From Platycnemis pennipes (taxonomy: Eukaryota; Arthropoda; Insecta; Odonata; Platycnemididae), in NCBI GenBank assembly GCA_933228895.1, contig OW121848.1, forward strand, positions 136,232,615 through 136,296,614: a DNA stretch of 64,000 bases, given 5' to 3'. Below are positions 1-9,952 of the stretch, piece by piece; the stretch's first letter is position 1, and each line of letters begins with the position of its first letter. A model generated the notes under the pieces. The model searched no databases. It had not been told where the DNA came from and was given only the letters and a program-made list of their open reading frames with translations. The position numbers and the translations under genes are program-made.

Positions 1-672
1 TTGGTAGAAAACTAGCTGGATTAGAATTATTCCTTTTAGTTAATAAATGATTTTTTTTGTTCAACGAAAGAAAGAAGATATGTCTTTGAATGAAGCTTTG
101 AAATAATTTATTTTCAATAAATAATCAATTATGTTTTGATTCAGTGATACTATGTATTATTAGTATACCAAGGAAATTTTAGGAAATTAATTCTTAAATA
201 ATTTTTCATTGACTTTATTTATACCTACATTTCATGGCAGCACTACCTTTTTTGGTATTAACCCAGTTATAAAGCTTCTGTTACATGAAAATGTATAACT
301 ATGGTAACATTGCATTTGAAGAAAATTACCTGCCAGGATTCTGGCGGAAACAATTTCTCATTATATGTTAATATTGAAATGAAAATATAAGTATTGATTA
401 AATGCTAATTATTTTATAGTAAATTTTAGTAGATTGCATAGGTAAAATATCCACATGTGCTTAGCTTCCTTAGACTTAGTCGTGTAGGCCTTTTGTGAAT
501 ACTCTATGGATAGTATGAAATTCCCATCTTTCATTAGACTTGTGATTGGTGGTCATTGCATGCCCACTGGTTCAATGTTTTTCATATAACCCCACTGTTA
601 TGTTGAATTACTTTTAGTCCCTGACAATTTTCTTTGCTTTGTGTATAGTCATTGTATTTTTTTTCTCACCAG
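1..672 (+). other. intronic sequence upstream of exon A
   Basis: This is AT-rich sequence with no open frame, repeat structure or RNA gene that I can recognise. It ends in the branch/pyrimidine tract and the AG that precede exon A, so it is the 3' part of an intron of the GPCPD1-like gene. Confidence 0.6.
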
Positions 673-813
673 GTTAGTGTAAAAGTCACACCAGTATCTA
701 TAAATACATCTCATGTTGGAATATCACATTTTGTTGAAAATTCTCTGGATGAAAGTGTTGACACGGGAGATGTAACAGAGAAACATCAATGCTGGCCATT
801 AGTGGAAGTAGTT
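673..813 (+). CDS. GPCPD1: GPCPD1-like gene, internal exon A (linker after CBM20)
   Basis: This is an internal coding exon of 47 codons, phase 0 at both ends. It follows a pyrimidine-rich tract ending in CAG and is followed by the strong donor GTAAGTA at 814. The translation runs from VSVKVTPVSINTS to QCWPLVEVV. It has no catalytic motif; by order it corresponds to the linker between the N-terminal starch-binding domain and the GDPD barrel of glycerophosphocholine phosphodiesterase GPCPD1. The assignment rests mainly on its splice sites and on frame continuity with the recognisable exons downstream. Exons encoding the N-terminus must lie upstream of the window. Confidence 0.72.
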
Positions 814-1207
814 GTAAGTATTCTAGGTATCTCATTGAAAAAGGGTGGATTAAAATGCAATAATTCATGAAAAAATTTAATATTATTATGTAATGAGTAG
901 TTCTACAAAATTAGTTACCATACATGGTGTTGTAGCTTGTGGAATTATTGCATTTCCTTCAAAAGTATTAAGTATTTCATTACTTGCAGTAAGAAAATAC
1001 ATTTTTTAGGCTATAACCTTGACTTGGTATTTCACAGTTATTTAAGACAACCAAGGATTTTTTATATATGTACCAATTGAAACTACAGTTGAAGATTGAT
1101 AATCTGGAATGTGCGGGAATAGGTGTTCCGGGATTATTGTATTGTATTGTATTATTTTATTTATCCGAAAGACACAATGCACAGTAATAATACATGCAAG
1201 TGTATAA

Positions 1208-1440
1208 AGGCCGCTTTACACGATACAATTTTTCGTACAATTTCTTGTACAAACTCTTGCATGAGGAAATTGTACCGTGTAAAGCGGCAAATTGTACGAA
1301 AACTTGTGCGATTGTCTGAATGACTGAATGGGAAATAGAACGTGTTCTAATTCCATTCAGACAAACATACAATTTCGTTCAGTCTATACAAGAGTTTGTA
1401 CAAGAAATTGTGCAAAAAATTGTATCGTGTAAAGCGGCCT
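1208..1440. mobile_element. Harbinger-type MITE, copy 1, with TAA target duplication
   Basis: The element is 233 bases with terminal inverted repeats starting AGGCCGCTTTACACGATAC, of about 50 bases with few mismatches. TAA lies directly on both sides (1205-1207 and 1441-1443), the 3-bp duplication typical of PIF/Harbinger. The left 80 bases are themselves a foldback: GCCGCTTTACAC recurs inverted as GTGTAAAGCGGC at about 1276-1288. No coding capacity is seen. It interrupts the 3' UTR of the LINE, so it inserted after the LINE. Confidence 0.88.
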
Positions 1441-1492
1441 TAAGACACGTCAAGCAGGTACAGGAAATACACTATATTACAATATAATACCC

Positions 1493-4381
1493 TTAAAAAT
1501 TCTGCGTCAGGTATTCACTGACACTATAAAAACACTTATCAGTAAGATATTCTTTGACCATATTCTTAAATACAAGAAACCTCTCTTCATTTTTAATACA
1601 TTGTGGTAAATTATTATATAATTTTACACACATAGCTCTTGGGCCATTTGATGCAATTGCTAACCTAGATGATCTAACGTGTAAGTTTTTACACTGTCTT
1701 GTATCATACTTATGGACCCCACAGCTCAATTCAAAATCAGCACTATTTTGTTTTACATGGACTACAGAGTGATAAATATAGACACATGGAACAGTTAACA
1801 TTTTTAATTTTTTGAAGAGAGGTGAACAGTGAGCATAATAATTTTGGTTGCACATCACTCTCACCATCTTTTTTTGTACCTTGAAAACACTGTGAAGATG
1901 AGAGGGCAGTCCCCATAACACTATGCCATAGGAAATTCTTGAATAAAATAATCCATAATATAGCATTATTAATATGTTTTGGCTTACTGAATATCTTATG
2001 ACAGATAGTAAGTAAAATACTGAATTTAACTTCTTAATTAAAAACATAACATGGTAATTCCATTTCAGATTACTGTCAATATGAAGTCCTAAAAACTTAA
2101 AATAGTTAATGGTAGTTAAATTACTACCATTTGTCGGAATAGATTCAAAGTCAATTATAGTTCGAGATGTACAGAAAATCATTGCTCGAGTTTTTTCATT
2201 ATTTAAAATCAAATTATTGCCAGCACACCATGAGTTCATACTTTTCATCAACTGCTCACTAGATACAACCAAATTATGTAGGTGTCTACTGGATGTCATG
2301 ACATTTACATCATCTGCATACATTACACATTTATTGGTGTCATTAATACGCAACTGACTGGGTAGGTCATTAATAAAAATCAAAAACAGTACAGGACCAA
2401 GTACTGACCCCTGAGGTACTCCTCTGTTAACCTCCATAGGGGTGGAGAGATAGATGTTCCCGTCTCTATGATAGGCTACCCTTTGGCTTCTGTTTATTAA
2501 ATAGGACTTCAGCCAGCTTAACGCCACGCCCCTAATGCCCAACAACTCACATTTTGAGATCAGCTTACAGTGATCAACAGCATCAAATGCTTTGCTCAAG
2601 TCAAAGAAAATGCCCATAACCTTACATTTAGAGTCTATCTCCTGAATTATATAATCTACAGCTTCAAATAAAGCTAGATTTGTTGACTTTCCCTTGCGGA
2701 AACCAAATTGGTAATCAGATAGCACATTTTGATTTTCAAGATAATCTAATAGTCTTTTACAGAAAACACACTCAAGAATTTTACCAAATTGAGAAATTAT
2801 AGATATGGGTCTGTAACTAATTAAATTGTTCCGATCACCTTTGTTCTTGTAGACAGGTATAACCTTCGCCATCTTTAGGGTATCTGGATAGATGCCTTCA
2901 GCCAAGGACTGATTCACTAGCATTAGCAATGGAGCTAGGATAAGGTCTGCGCAATCTTTTATCAATTTGCCAGATACACCATCAATATCTACAGATTCTT
3001 TTTTCCCAATCTTAACAAGATAAGAGTGAAGTTCTCTCTCACTACACGGTTTTAGATACATAGTTGCATATGACTGGATATTAGATGGCATGGGCTCACA
3101 AAATACAGGATGGGGTGTGTTTGGCAGAGCCAGGAAAACCGTGTTAAAAGCATCTGATATTTTACCAGGCTCGGTAATTGTGCTACCATTGTTATCGTTT
3201 ACCTGCTGAGGCAGTACAACGGTGTTTGGGTTACTATTGCTTTTAATAATTTCCCATGCAACTTTTGAAGGATTAGAGGCATTCCTAATCCGCTTATCAT
3301 TAAACTCCTTTTTAGCGCGCTTCACTAAATACCTATACTCCCTTTTCTGTTGCGAGTAAAGCTGGTGTACTGTATCATCTCTAGAATATTTAATATGGAG
3401 AAACATCGTTTTCAATTTCTTAGACATAGCCTGGATTTCAGGAGTAAGCCAGCTTTTAATATTACCTCTCCTACTTTTCACTGCTTCATTAGGGAAAGCA
3501 AGGTTTAAATAATGGATGAAATAACTATAGAAAACATTAAAGTTCTCATTCAAATGAACCGAATGAGACATCTCCACCCAGTTATGTCGGTTTAGCAACA
3601 CTCGAAAGTAATTAACGTTGGATTCACTATAGAACCTCTGATATTTGAGGGTGCTGGATTGTGTAGTTCTGGATAGATGAAATGTAGACAGTACTGCTAA
3701 ATGATCTGACATTGACGGATCAAACACTTTTGTATCACTGCTGTCTTCATGATAATCAGTGAAAACATTGTCTAATAGTGTTTTACTTTTAGCCGTTATC
3801 CTAGTAGGTGAAGTAACTAATGGTTTCATATTATAGGAGTCAAAAATTTGAAAGAGCTGTCTCTGATCACTTCCATCAACCATCAAATTACAATTAAGGT
3901 CTCCAGTAAGAATAATTGTAGGTCTTGTCGCATGATTTGTTAACGTAAACAACATACATTCAAGTTTATCACAAAAGGATACAAAGCTTGCTGAGGGTGA
4001 CCTATATATAACCAAGACAACATAAACACGGTCATCCCTAGTGAACTTAACCGCCGAACATTCGAGTGTTAATTCTTCATTTAGATGTCTTATGTCTCTC
4101 GAAATTGCATTAAAGACAAGATTGTTCTTAACATAAATAACCACTCCTCCATGCATATTGTTCTGACGGCAATATGCGTCACCTATTACATAGCCTGGTA
4201 TTGTTACACTCATATCTTTTTGACAATGTTCGCTCAGGCAAATGAAGTCAGGATTTTCAGTATTGGCAACAGCTTCTAGCCCCACCAATTTGTTACTTAT
4301 GCACTGTATATTTAACACTAGTATTTTGATCTTTTGACTATTATTACCTGAATTATAACCATTTGTAGACATGGTTAACAT
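1493..4381 (-). CDS. LINE ORF2: endonuclease-reverse transcriptase, uninterrupted
   Basis: The frame has 962 codons with no internal stop. The N-terminal APE-like endonuclease (about residues 15-230) shows LSEH near residue 50, VIYRSPS, GDLNCN near 160, SPTRIT and SDHLAVL near 223. The reverse transcriptase (about 470-760) shows VYKNKGD, YRPISI, FGFRKGKST, FFDLSKAFDAVDH near 590, GVPQGSVLGP near 652 and the catalytic YADD near 685. A C-terminal region of about 200 residues follows, without RNase H. In target-primed reverse transcription this protein nicks DNA and copies the RNA. The first ATG is used here; a second ATG lies three codons on. It shares its frame with the distal part of ORF1, from which only a TGA separates it. 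All catalytic motifs look intact, which suggests a fairly young copy. Confidence 0.93.
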   Translation of the reverse strand: MLTMSTNGYNSGNNSQKIKILVLNIQCISNKLVGLEAVANTENPDFICLSEHCQKDMSVTIPGYVIGDAYCRQNNMHGGVVIYVKNNLVFNAISRDIRHLNEELTLECSAVKFTRDDRVYVVLVIYRSPSASFVSFCDKLECMLFTLTNHATRPTIILTGDLNCNLMVDGSDQRQLFQIFDSYNMKPLVTSPTRITAKSKTLLDNVFTDYHEDSSDTKVFDPSMSDHLAVLSTFHLSRTTQSSTLKYQRFYSESNVNYFRVLLNRHNWVEMSHSVHLNENFNVFYSYFIHYLNLAFPNEAVKSRRGNIKSWLTPEIQAMSKKLKTMFLHIKYSRDDTVHQLYSQQKREYRYLVKRAKKEFNDKRIRNASNPSKVAWEIIKSNSNPNTVVLPQQVNDNNGSTITEPGKISDAFNTVFLALPNTPHPVFCEPMPSNIQSYATMYLKPCSERELHSYLVKIGKKESVDIDGVSGKLIKDCADLILAPLLMLVNQSLAEGIYPDTLKMAKVIPVYKNKGDRNNLISYRPISIISQFGKILECVFCKRLLDYLENQNVLSDYQFGFRKGKSTNLALFEAVDYIIQEIDSKCKVMGIFFDLSKAFDAVDHCKLISKCELLGIRGVALSWLKSYLINRSQRVAYHRDGNIYLSTPMEVNRGVPQGSVLGPVLFLIFINDLPSQLRINDTNKCVMYADDVNVMTSSRHLHNLVVSSEQLMKSMNSWCAGNNLILNNEKTRAMIFCTSRTIIDFESIPTNGSNLTTINYFKFLGLHIDSNLKWNYHVMFLIKKLNSVFYLLSVIRYSVSQNILIMLYYGLFYSRISYGIVLWGLPSHLHSVFKVQKKMVRVMCNQNYYAHCSPLFKKLKMLTVPCVYIYHSVVHVKQNSADFELSCGVHKYDTRQCKNLHVRSSRLAIASNGPRAMCVKLYNNLPQCIKNEERFLVFKNMVKEYLTDKCFYSVSEYLTQNF

Positions 4382-4399
4382 ACTACGACCTTTTAGTCA
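4379..4399 (-). other. ORF1 stop UGA in CUA context, followed in frame by ORF2 start
   Basis: On the element strand the junction reads GCA TGA CTA AAA, four more sense codons, then the ATG of ORF2. ORF1 (distal frame) and ORF2 are in the same reading frame and no other stop lies between them. UGA followed by CUA is an established stop-codon readthrough context in alphaviruses and several animal genes. ORF2 could therefore be made as a readthrough fusion or by reinitiation 15 bases after the stop. The context is seen directly; its use is inference. Confidence 0.6.
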
Positions 4400-5463
4400 T
4401 GCCTTCTGTTTTACAATGCCACTTTTACCCCTCGTGACCATGCCATCCAACTTTTTTAAATGTAGAGGTTCAGTCAAAACAGGAATACTGGACGATTCCG
4501 TAGGGCTGGCTTCTGCTTGGTTTTGCTGCCTAGCAGTGTCCGACGCTTCGTTTTCACAATGTTTTGCCTTTTTCCATAAGGAAGGGTTAAATCGAAACAC
4601 TCTCACTCCATCTGGCCAGATGTCTTTTCGCTTTATATCGTCTAAAATGGAAAAGTCCGCTCCAACTTTGAAGGAGGCGTTGAAGGGGACACACGTAATT
4701 GCTCACACGTAAATTTCTTTCCATGAAGTTTCCTTTCCAGTTGAATTTTAATATCCTGTGGTGTAGTGTTCGGAGTGGCACCAGTCACAAATAACCAAAG
4801 TCGCCTAGGAACTCCAGAGAAGGCACTATTATCTGCGTCACTCCCTATCACCAAGGGTTTTTGATGCCATTTCTTGTTCGATCTCGCATTTTGTTGTCTA
4901 TTGGCCTTTCTTTTGTTGACCACTTCGATGAAGTCTCCTTCTTCGTCAGGATCTACCCTTGTGATTGCGGCTTCATGTTGTTGTTTGCCATTTGTGGTGG
5001 TTGTGTTAATGTTCCCAGTATTTCCTGGAGCTTGCTCATGATTGCTCTTCAAGTTTCTCGGCATAGACGGTTCTGAGCATTGGGCAATCTGGTTATCTTT
5101 TCCTGTAGTATCCGCCTGTTTCGGTAAAAACCTTACTTCGGGAAGAGAGGTTTTCGCGCAGTCAGCATGTGTCACACATTCCAGCTTATTTTCTTGCTCC
5201 TTTTTCAGCTTGCTAAGTTCTTCTTTTATGAACTCAATATCGGCCGCCATATTGGCAATTGCGAACTTTGGCGATTGGCGACAAAATAAACACCTCCAGA
5301 ATACATCGCAGTTTTCGAGTACAGCTTTTAAGGATAAATCATTCATCTCTGTGCATTTAGGATGCAGTATACTGGGACAAGAGTCGCAGCAGACAACTTT
5401 TTCGTTGAATTTCAATAATACTTTGCAGGAGCTACAATCCCTTCGACCCAAGCCGTCCGCCAT
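4397..5463 (-). pseudogene. LINE ORF1: PHD-finger protein, broken by one frameshift
   Basis: The ATG at 5463 opens a frame of 273 codons ending at 4642. Residues 10-61 carry Cys/His spacing of a C4HC3 PHD finger (CSSC, CCDSC, H..C, W.CLFC), followed by a short coiled coil (FIKEELSKLKKEQE), a polar linker, and a conserved 'LWLFVTGATPNTT' region resembling the RNA-binding part of CR1-type ORF1. The last codons (PSTPPSKLERTFPF) look out of frame. The expected continuation (FNASFKVGAD, then DIWPDGVRVFRF) is in the next frame and runs to a TGA at 4397-4399. The switch must lie between about 4642 and 4708 and fits loss of one base. I see no classic slippery heptamer, so mutation is more likely than programmed shifting. 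Confidence 0.82.
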
Positions 5464-5510
5464 CTTAGTGACGTATATGATTATATATATAGTGACGTAT
5501 TATGATATTT
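5464..5510 (-). promoter_or_regulatory. LINE 5' UTR with paired CRE-half sites and a YY1-like start
   Basis: Reading toward ORF1, two copies of TACGTCACT lie about 28 bases apart, separated by TATATATA. The second runs into AAGATGGCGG, where the ATG is the ORF1 start. CGTCA is the half-site of CREB/ATF factors and AAGATGGCGG matches the YY1 core that also marks the start of some mammalian L1 elements. An internal promoter in such a short UTR is plausible but is inference. Confidence 0.35.
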
Positions 5511-5829
5511 CCAGTGTTTAGTTCATTTTCCTTGTAGTGAGTAGTATGACTGGAAAAGCTGTAATAATTATTCATCTAAGATGCTATGATAAATGAGGAG
5601 GTGAATGATGTGAAAAACAAACATTTATACTATTATACAATTTATTTAACAAATTATTTTAAAATATTTAATGTTAAACTTTTCATTTCAACTAATGAAT
5701 CATTACAAAAATAGGAGTCCCAGAAGATATAACTTGATAATGGAAAAAATAGCACTTCATAATGTAGTCTGATGAAAACATTGATCTTCCACTATTTTTT
5801 GACATGCCCATAATACATCCTGTTTTACT

Positions 5830-6250
5830 CTTAAATTCTGATCCTATTCTGGACCTGTCCAGACTGGTCCTTGCGCCAAGGCATAAGAGCTGTTTTCATG
5901 CACCTGATTTTACACTGTAATCTCTGCTCCATGTTGCAACGGCAAGCTGAGGATGCCCTCTCGACATTCACTTGTCAAGAGTTCATTTGGGATACCTTCA
6001 ATTCAACACTGATGGTACCACTCATTTATCACCTTATTCAGCTCATTTCTGATAGGTCCACATAAATGACCCCTTTTGTTAATTCCAGTCACAATCAAAT
6101 TCCGTGGAAAACAGCAGGATTCTCTCTCTCTTTTTGTCCCTTGATGTCATATATGTTCGACTGTCCTACAGCATGCTCCCGACAGAGGTTCAAGGCTCAC
6201 CATGATCTAATTTTCCTAGGAACTCAACTTATTTGTCGAAGAGACAAGAG
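5830..6250 (-). pseudogene. possible jerky/Tigger-type transposase fragment
   Basis: Read leftward, broken frames give NIYDIKGQKEREN and later ELNKVINEWY with GIPNELL further on. These resemble the helix-turn-helix end ('YDIKKQ..K') and the 'LDKV..EWF.Q....G.P.S' segment of the jerky/CENP-B/Tigger transposase family. Several stops and frame changes are present. The call is tentative and rests on short pattern similarity. Confidence 0.35.
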
Positions 6251-6641
6251 TTTGTCTCTATAAGCCAACTGCTGCATTGAATGGAAAGAATAAAAAGCAT
6301 ACCAAAAAAGCTAAAATATGCTTCTTCAGTTAGAAAGTGTGATTTAATTGGCTGGCGTAGTGGGATTTACACCACGCCAAGCAGTGCTTTAACATAACTT
6401 TTTAATGGCTAAATAGCCATCATTGTAGTGGTGCAATATAAAAAAAATGAAGTTATTAAAACTCTGGACAATCTTTTGTAGTTTAGATACTTCGGTTGTT
6501 TAGAATTCCAAATTATTGATCTTCTTCTGTATTCAAATTTTTGTATTCATCACAGTTGCTTAAGTTGGAATTATGAAAAGTTCTTACATTTTTTAATTTG
6601 GATCTATCCCTTCCTGACTTGCTTAAAAATTATCATTTCAG

Positions 6642-6755
6642 TCCTTAAATGAAGACAGTAATTGTGAGCTTAAGAAGCAAACTCAATTTGGATGTTTGTA
6701 CAATGAAGGTGACTTCCTCATGTTCCAGATTCATGTAACATATTTAGAACGAGTG
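6642..6755 (+). CDS. GPCPD1: GPCPD1-like gene, internal exon B
   Basis: This exon has 38 codons, phase 0 on both sides. The acceptor is TTATCATTTCAG and the donor is GTAAGT. It encodes SLNEDSNCELKKQTQFGCLY followed by NEGDFLMFQIHVTYLERV. The hydrophobic/charged pattern, beta-strand-like at the end (FLMFQIHVTYLE), fits the second beta-rich module that precedes the catalytic barrel in the GPCPD1 family. It reads directly in frame into exon C. Recognition of the exon on its own is weak; the chain of compatible phases supports it. Confidence 0.78.
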
Positions 6756-7706
6756 GTAAGTCATAATTTAAAACTTTCCTTTTTTATCAAATGTTTTTGC
6801 ATCCAGCATTGTATACTTCTATTTTCAGTTGTGTTATCTTGCTGGTGAATGGGTTTCATGTCAGTATTTGGATTACCAATTGTACTATCACTGCATTTTG
6901 AATTTCCCTTCTCTTTCTTATGGTCGAGTCCTGGGGTGGTAATTGGTTGGTGGTAAAATTTATTTACTTATGGTAAAATTTCATCATTTTCTTGCAATTC
7001 TATTTTTATTCTCCTCCTTATGACCATTAATGCTCACTGGAAGTACATAGTAAAGTGTGATAGGTTGCTGATGTTGATGCTAAAGTAAGATAGTCGTGAA
7101 GAAAATGGCTGTAACTTGAATGCATGGGGTGAATTAGAAGAGATTGCTAATGAGGAATAAAAACTATAAAATTCATTCCACTGGTAAATGAAAAAAAAAT
7201 CCACATGGTTAGAGACTTTCTGTATATTTCTCCTAACCAGTCACAGTAATTAATTGTGAGATTGTCTCTTGTCTGAACATATGAGGCAATTTTGCAACCA
7301 ATGCATAAACTTAATGTGCTTGGTACAGTAAGCAAATTAGATTTCAAGGTTCTTATGAAGATTGTAATCTTGACTCTCTTCAGGTGCTGCTGGGAAAGCA
7401 TCATTTACATGATGCTTCTCTATCAGTAACCAGTTTATGAGTATGCATGTTGCAATGCTGGGAAAGCATGGTTGTGAAATTATCTAGTTAATTGATTTGC
7501 TCTCATTTGGAATCTAGCTAAGTGTCATTCATCAAGAATAAGCATTGTATGGATTTTGTGTTTTATTCTGAATGTTTTTTGTGAATTTTGTCACCTGATA
7601 TCAATTTCCTATGCTCAAGGACTTTTCTCTAGCAAGAACTGGACTGTTGTGTTGCAGGAGTAGTTTTGTGATAAAATAATTTTCTCCTCCTCAATTGCTA
7701 TTTTAG
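6756..7706 (+). other. GPCPD1 intron B-C, nothing else recognised
   Basis: The intron runs from GTAAGT to TTTTAG. I see no repeat with defined ends, RNA gene or convincing open frame in it. Confidence 0.7.
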
Positions 7707-7856
7707 GCCTACGTTGTTGATTTCTACACTGGCATTGAAGAAGATATGTGGTCAGAAGAACCATCATCTTTTCACCCTCCAATGTCTACAGATCTTCCTG
7801 AGCATGTTGGATCCTGTCACCTTCTCCCAGCAGCAATGGTTGAGAGCACTGGAAAG
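7707..7856 (+). CDS. GPCPD1: GPCPD1-like gene, internal exon C
   Basis: This exon has 50 codons and starts after TTTTAG, phase 0. It encodes AYVVDFYTGIEEDMW, then LPEHVGSCHLLPAAMVESTGK. The segment matches the GPCPD1 family pattern in which an 'IFDF.EEDL' stretch is followed by 'LPGHVGTACLL...ES.GK'. The donor read here is GTTGAG after AAAG, with T instead of the usual A/G at intron position 3, so it is a somewhat weak donor. The next in-frame stop (TGA) is two codons into the intron, which helps fix the exon end. Confidence 0.88.
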
Positions 7857-8349
7857 GTTGAGTAACATTAAATTTATAATAAAAATAGCTGCAACTATCT
7901 CTATTGTACACCCATTCCAGGTACCTGTAGGGGAGAGATGTCACAAGTAAATTAGGAAAAAACTAGGGAGTTATTGACTGATGCAAATCCTGTCCATAGT
8001 GCACATCTGAATTTGGAAGGCTATGTCTGGGGAAACTTTCTGAAAGTTGATGATTGTGTGTTGGGCATTGTAATGAGTAGAAGTCCGTGAAAGTGGTTTC
8101 ATTTTTTGCTATAATTCATTTTAAAACTATGTGATTTCGGTGTTATAGAAAATCTTGGCGGTCTTATTATAATGCTACAATTGTTGTGCATTTCTAGGTG
8201 TTTTATTATTTTTGGTACACATTTTGTGAATGCTTTTATTAAGCATTTTACATAACAAGAAAGGCAGTGAAAGAAGCAGGCATAACTAAACACAATCGGA
8301 AACAAAGAAACTTGAACTGGGGGTGTGTCAAAATGATTTTTTTTTTTGC

Positions 8350-9030
8350 ATTGAAGCTCAGTGGAGCACCGAATATCTGACGATCAACCGCTAATAAGTA
8401 GCACCCCCTCTCCTCCTATCTTTTCTGTTACTTCCCCCCTTGCCTCAACTGCTAGCGCTTCCGTTCCCAGCCAGCAGCCGTGTTTAAGTCTACAAAATTG
8501 TTGCATTAGGCCCACACTAAAGGTTTTCCTGCAACAAGTTATCCAATTACGCTGTCTACTGCATCGCAGTGAGTCACCGGAATTACTGCTCGGCATTGAT
8601 GCGTGCCGGGCACGTGAGCTTATATTCCGCTCTTCCTCGGCCGTGTTCAGCACATTATTGATTCAGAATATCTAATTCCTCAGGAGAGAAAGCGCGTCAT
8701 TCTAGATATTTCCGAGAATTTCAGGATTGATAAATGTGAAATGTGAAGGTGATTAATTTAATGGCAAATTCCGGCGGAGACATCACTACAGTGCGCGATA
8801 TTACGCGAATCGTAATCGTAATACCTTTGAATCGTAATGAGATAGAGCGAATGAACGTCATCAGCGTTTAACAATGAAGGCATAGGCTTTAATCAATTAT
8901 GACCCTTTACATGTGATTTTTTCGCTAATTCACGTAAAATTCGCGAAAAAGGCAAAATTTCGTTTTTTTTTCGATTTCGCGTTATTTCGCGATATCGCGT
9001 CTCACGAATTTCACGGATCTCTAGTAATGA
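8350..9030. repeat. CpG-rich interspersed repeat, possibly a hAT-like remnant
   Basis: This block stands out from the AT-rich intron by its GC content and frequent CG. Toward its right end it becomes a run of short variants of TTCGCG and CGATATCGCG. It ends at 9026 in TCACGGATCTCTAG, which on the other strand begins CTAGAGATCCGTG, similar in style to hAT transposon ends. I could not find a matching left end or an 8-bp duplication, so the class and left boundary are uncertain. Confidence 0.35.
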
Positions 9031-9402
9031 GAATATGCTTCAAAGGACCACTTGTAATTCATTCACTTTCTATTTGATCCTTAGGGAAGATGAGGGGGTA
9101 AATTTTTGAATTTTATATTTTTGGCAATATTTTTAGAGAGAAAATGAAATTTTAGTTGAAAGAATAATTAATTATGATTAGAAAAATTAATTTTTCTGGC
9201 GATGAAAATTTTCCCAACTCTGCAAGAAATTTGGTAGCATAAAAATATAATGGTGATTTTGTCTGGTTTATTTCACCAGTTACCATGTTATATGTGTTAT
9301 TCAGATATCGTGCTATTGGCTTACTCTTCTCTTGCAAATGGCAGAATTGTCTATTTTATAAAAAGTAAGTCTTAAGGCTTTACTTGGTGGAACCGCATGA
9401 TC

Positions 9403-9595
9403 GTAGCAAATAGAAAAACCACTTTGTAAGATTCCACAAAATTTTTATTGTAACACCGACCTAGGTTTCAATTGTATACCAATCGTCTTCAAGGTGATTG
9501 GTACCTTGAAGATGATTGGTATACAATCGAAACCTAGGTCGGTGTTACAGTAAAAATTTTGTGCAATCTTACAACGTGGTTTTCTATTGGCTACT
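9403..9595. mobile_element. palindromic MITE (foldback)
   Basis: Two arms of about 92 bases meet near 9499. The left arm starts GTAGCAAATAGAAAAACCAC and the right arm ends in its inverse. Both arms contain CACCGACCTAGGTTTC and TTGTATACCAATC. The centre carries ACCTTGAAGATGATTGGT, a design common in arthropod foldback MITEs. No coding capacity is seen; a target duplication is not evident. Confidence 0.7.
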
Positions 9596-9952
9596 ATTGT
9601 CTTTTTTGGCCATTTTCAGTGCTCTTGTTCCCCAAAATAATATGATACAATGCCCCTGCCAACTTTTTTTGTGCACTATACGTGACTAACTCTTAGATGC
9701 AATTAGTAAAATAGCATTACCAGAAGTTGGGAACAGAAAAAAAATTATTGTGAATTAGGATAGATATGCCGTGTTGTAATCACAAAGCTATCTTATTCTT
9801 TAGAGAAGCACCTTACTTTTCTCTAAGCTCCCGTGAAATGAGAGTATGTATTCATATGCTTGCAAAAATCGCTGTGCAACTTCTTTGTGGTGGTTAATAG
9901 ACACTTACTTATATGAAATATTTTAAATTTTGTAACTATTTTTCTTCTCCAG

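Larger units (their letters stand above)
1131..5510 (-). mobile_element. CR1-like non-LTR retrotransposon (LINE), nearly full length
   Basis: The element reads leftward: a very short 5' UTR (about 5464-5510), ORF1 with a PHD-type zinc finger, ORF2 with an APE-type endonuclease and reverse transcriptase, and a short 3' UTR. The likely 3' terminus is the simple repeat of ATTGT units on the + strand near 1134-1150. It is preceded on the element strand by a motif (GGATAAATAAAAT) that recurs beside the ATT repeat ending the second LINE at about 60102. The 3' UTR is interrupted by a MITE at 1208-1440. I found no clear target site duplication, so the exact ends are approximate. The PHD ORF1 plus EN-RT without RNase H fits the CR1/L2 part of the Jockey superfamily. 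Confidence 0.85.
814..6641 (+). other. GPCPD1 intron A-B, host of a LINE
   Basis: The intron runs from GTAAGTA to TTTCAG. About 4.4 kb of it is a CR1-like LINE in the opposite orientation (listed separately). The stretch 814-1130 shows nothing recognisable. The stretch 5510-6641 holds a weak transposase-like fragment on the - strand (5830-6250) and otherwise nothing. Confidence 0.75.
7857..9952 (+). other. GPCPD1 intron C-D
   Basis: The intron runs from the weak donor GTTGAG to TTCTCCAG. It contains a CpG-rich repeat at about 8350-9030 and a palindromic element at 9403-9595 (both listed). The remaining stretches (7857-8350, 9030-9400, 9600-9950) are AT-rich and featureless to my reading. Confidence 0.7.

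Noticed and set aside
7147..7404. 85-codon frame on the - strand in intron B-C
   Set aside because: Composition is hydrophobic and random-looking, with no support from motifs or neighbours.
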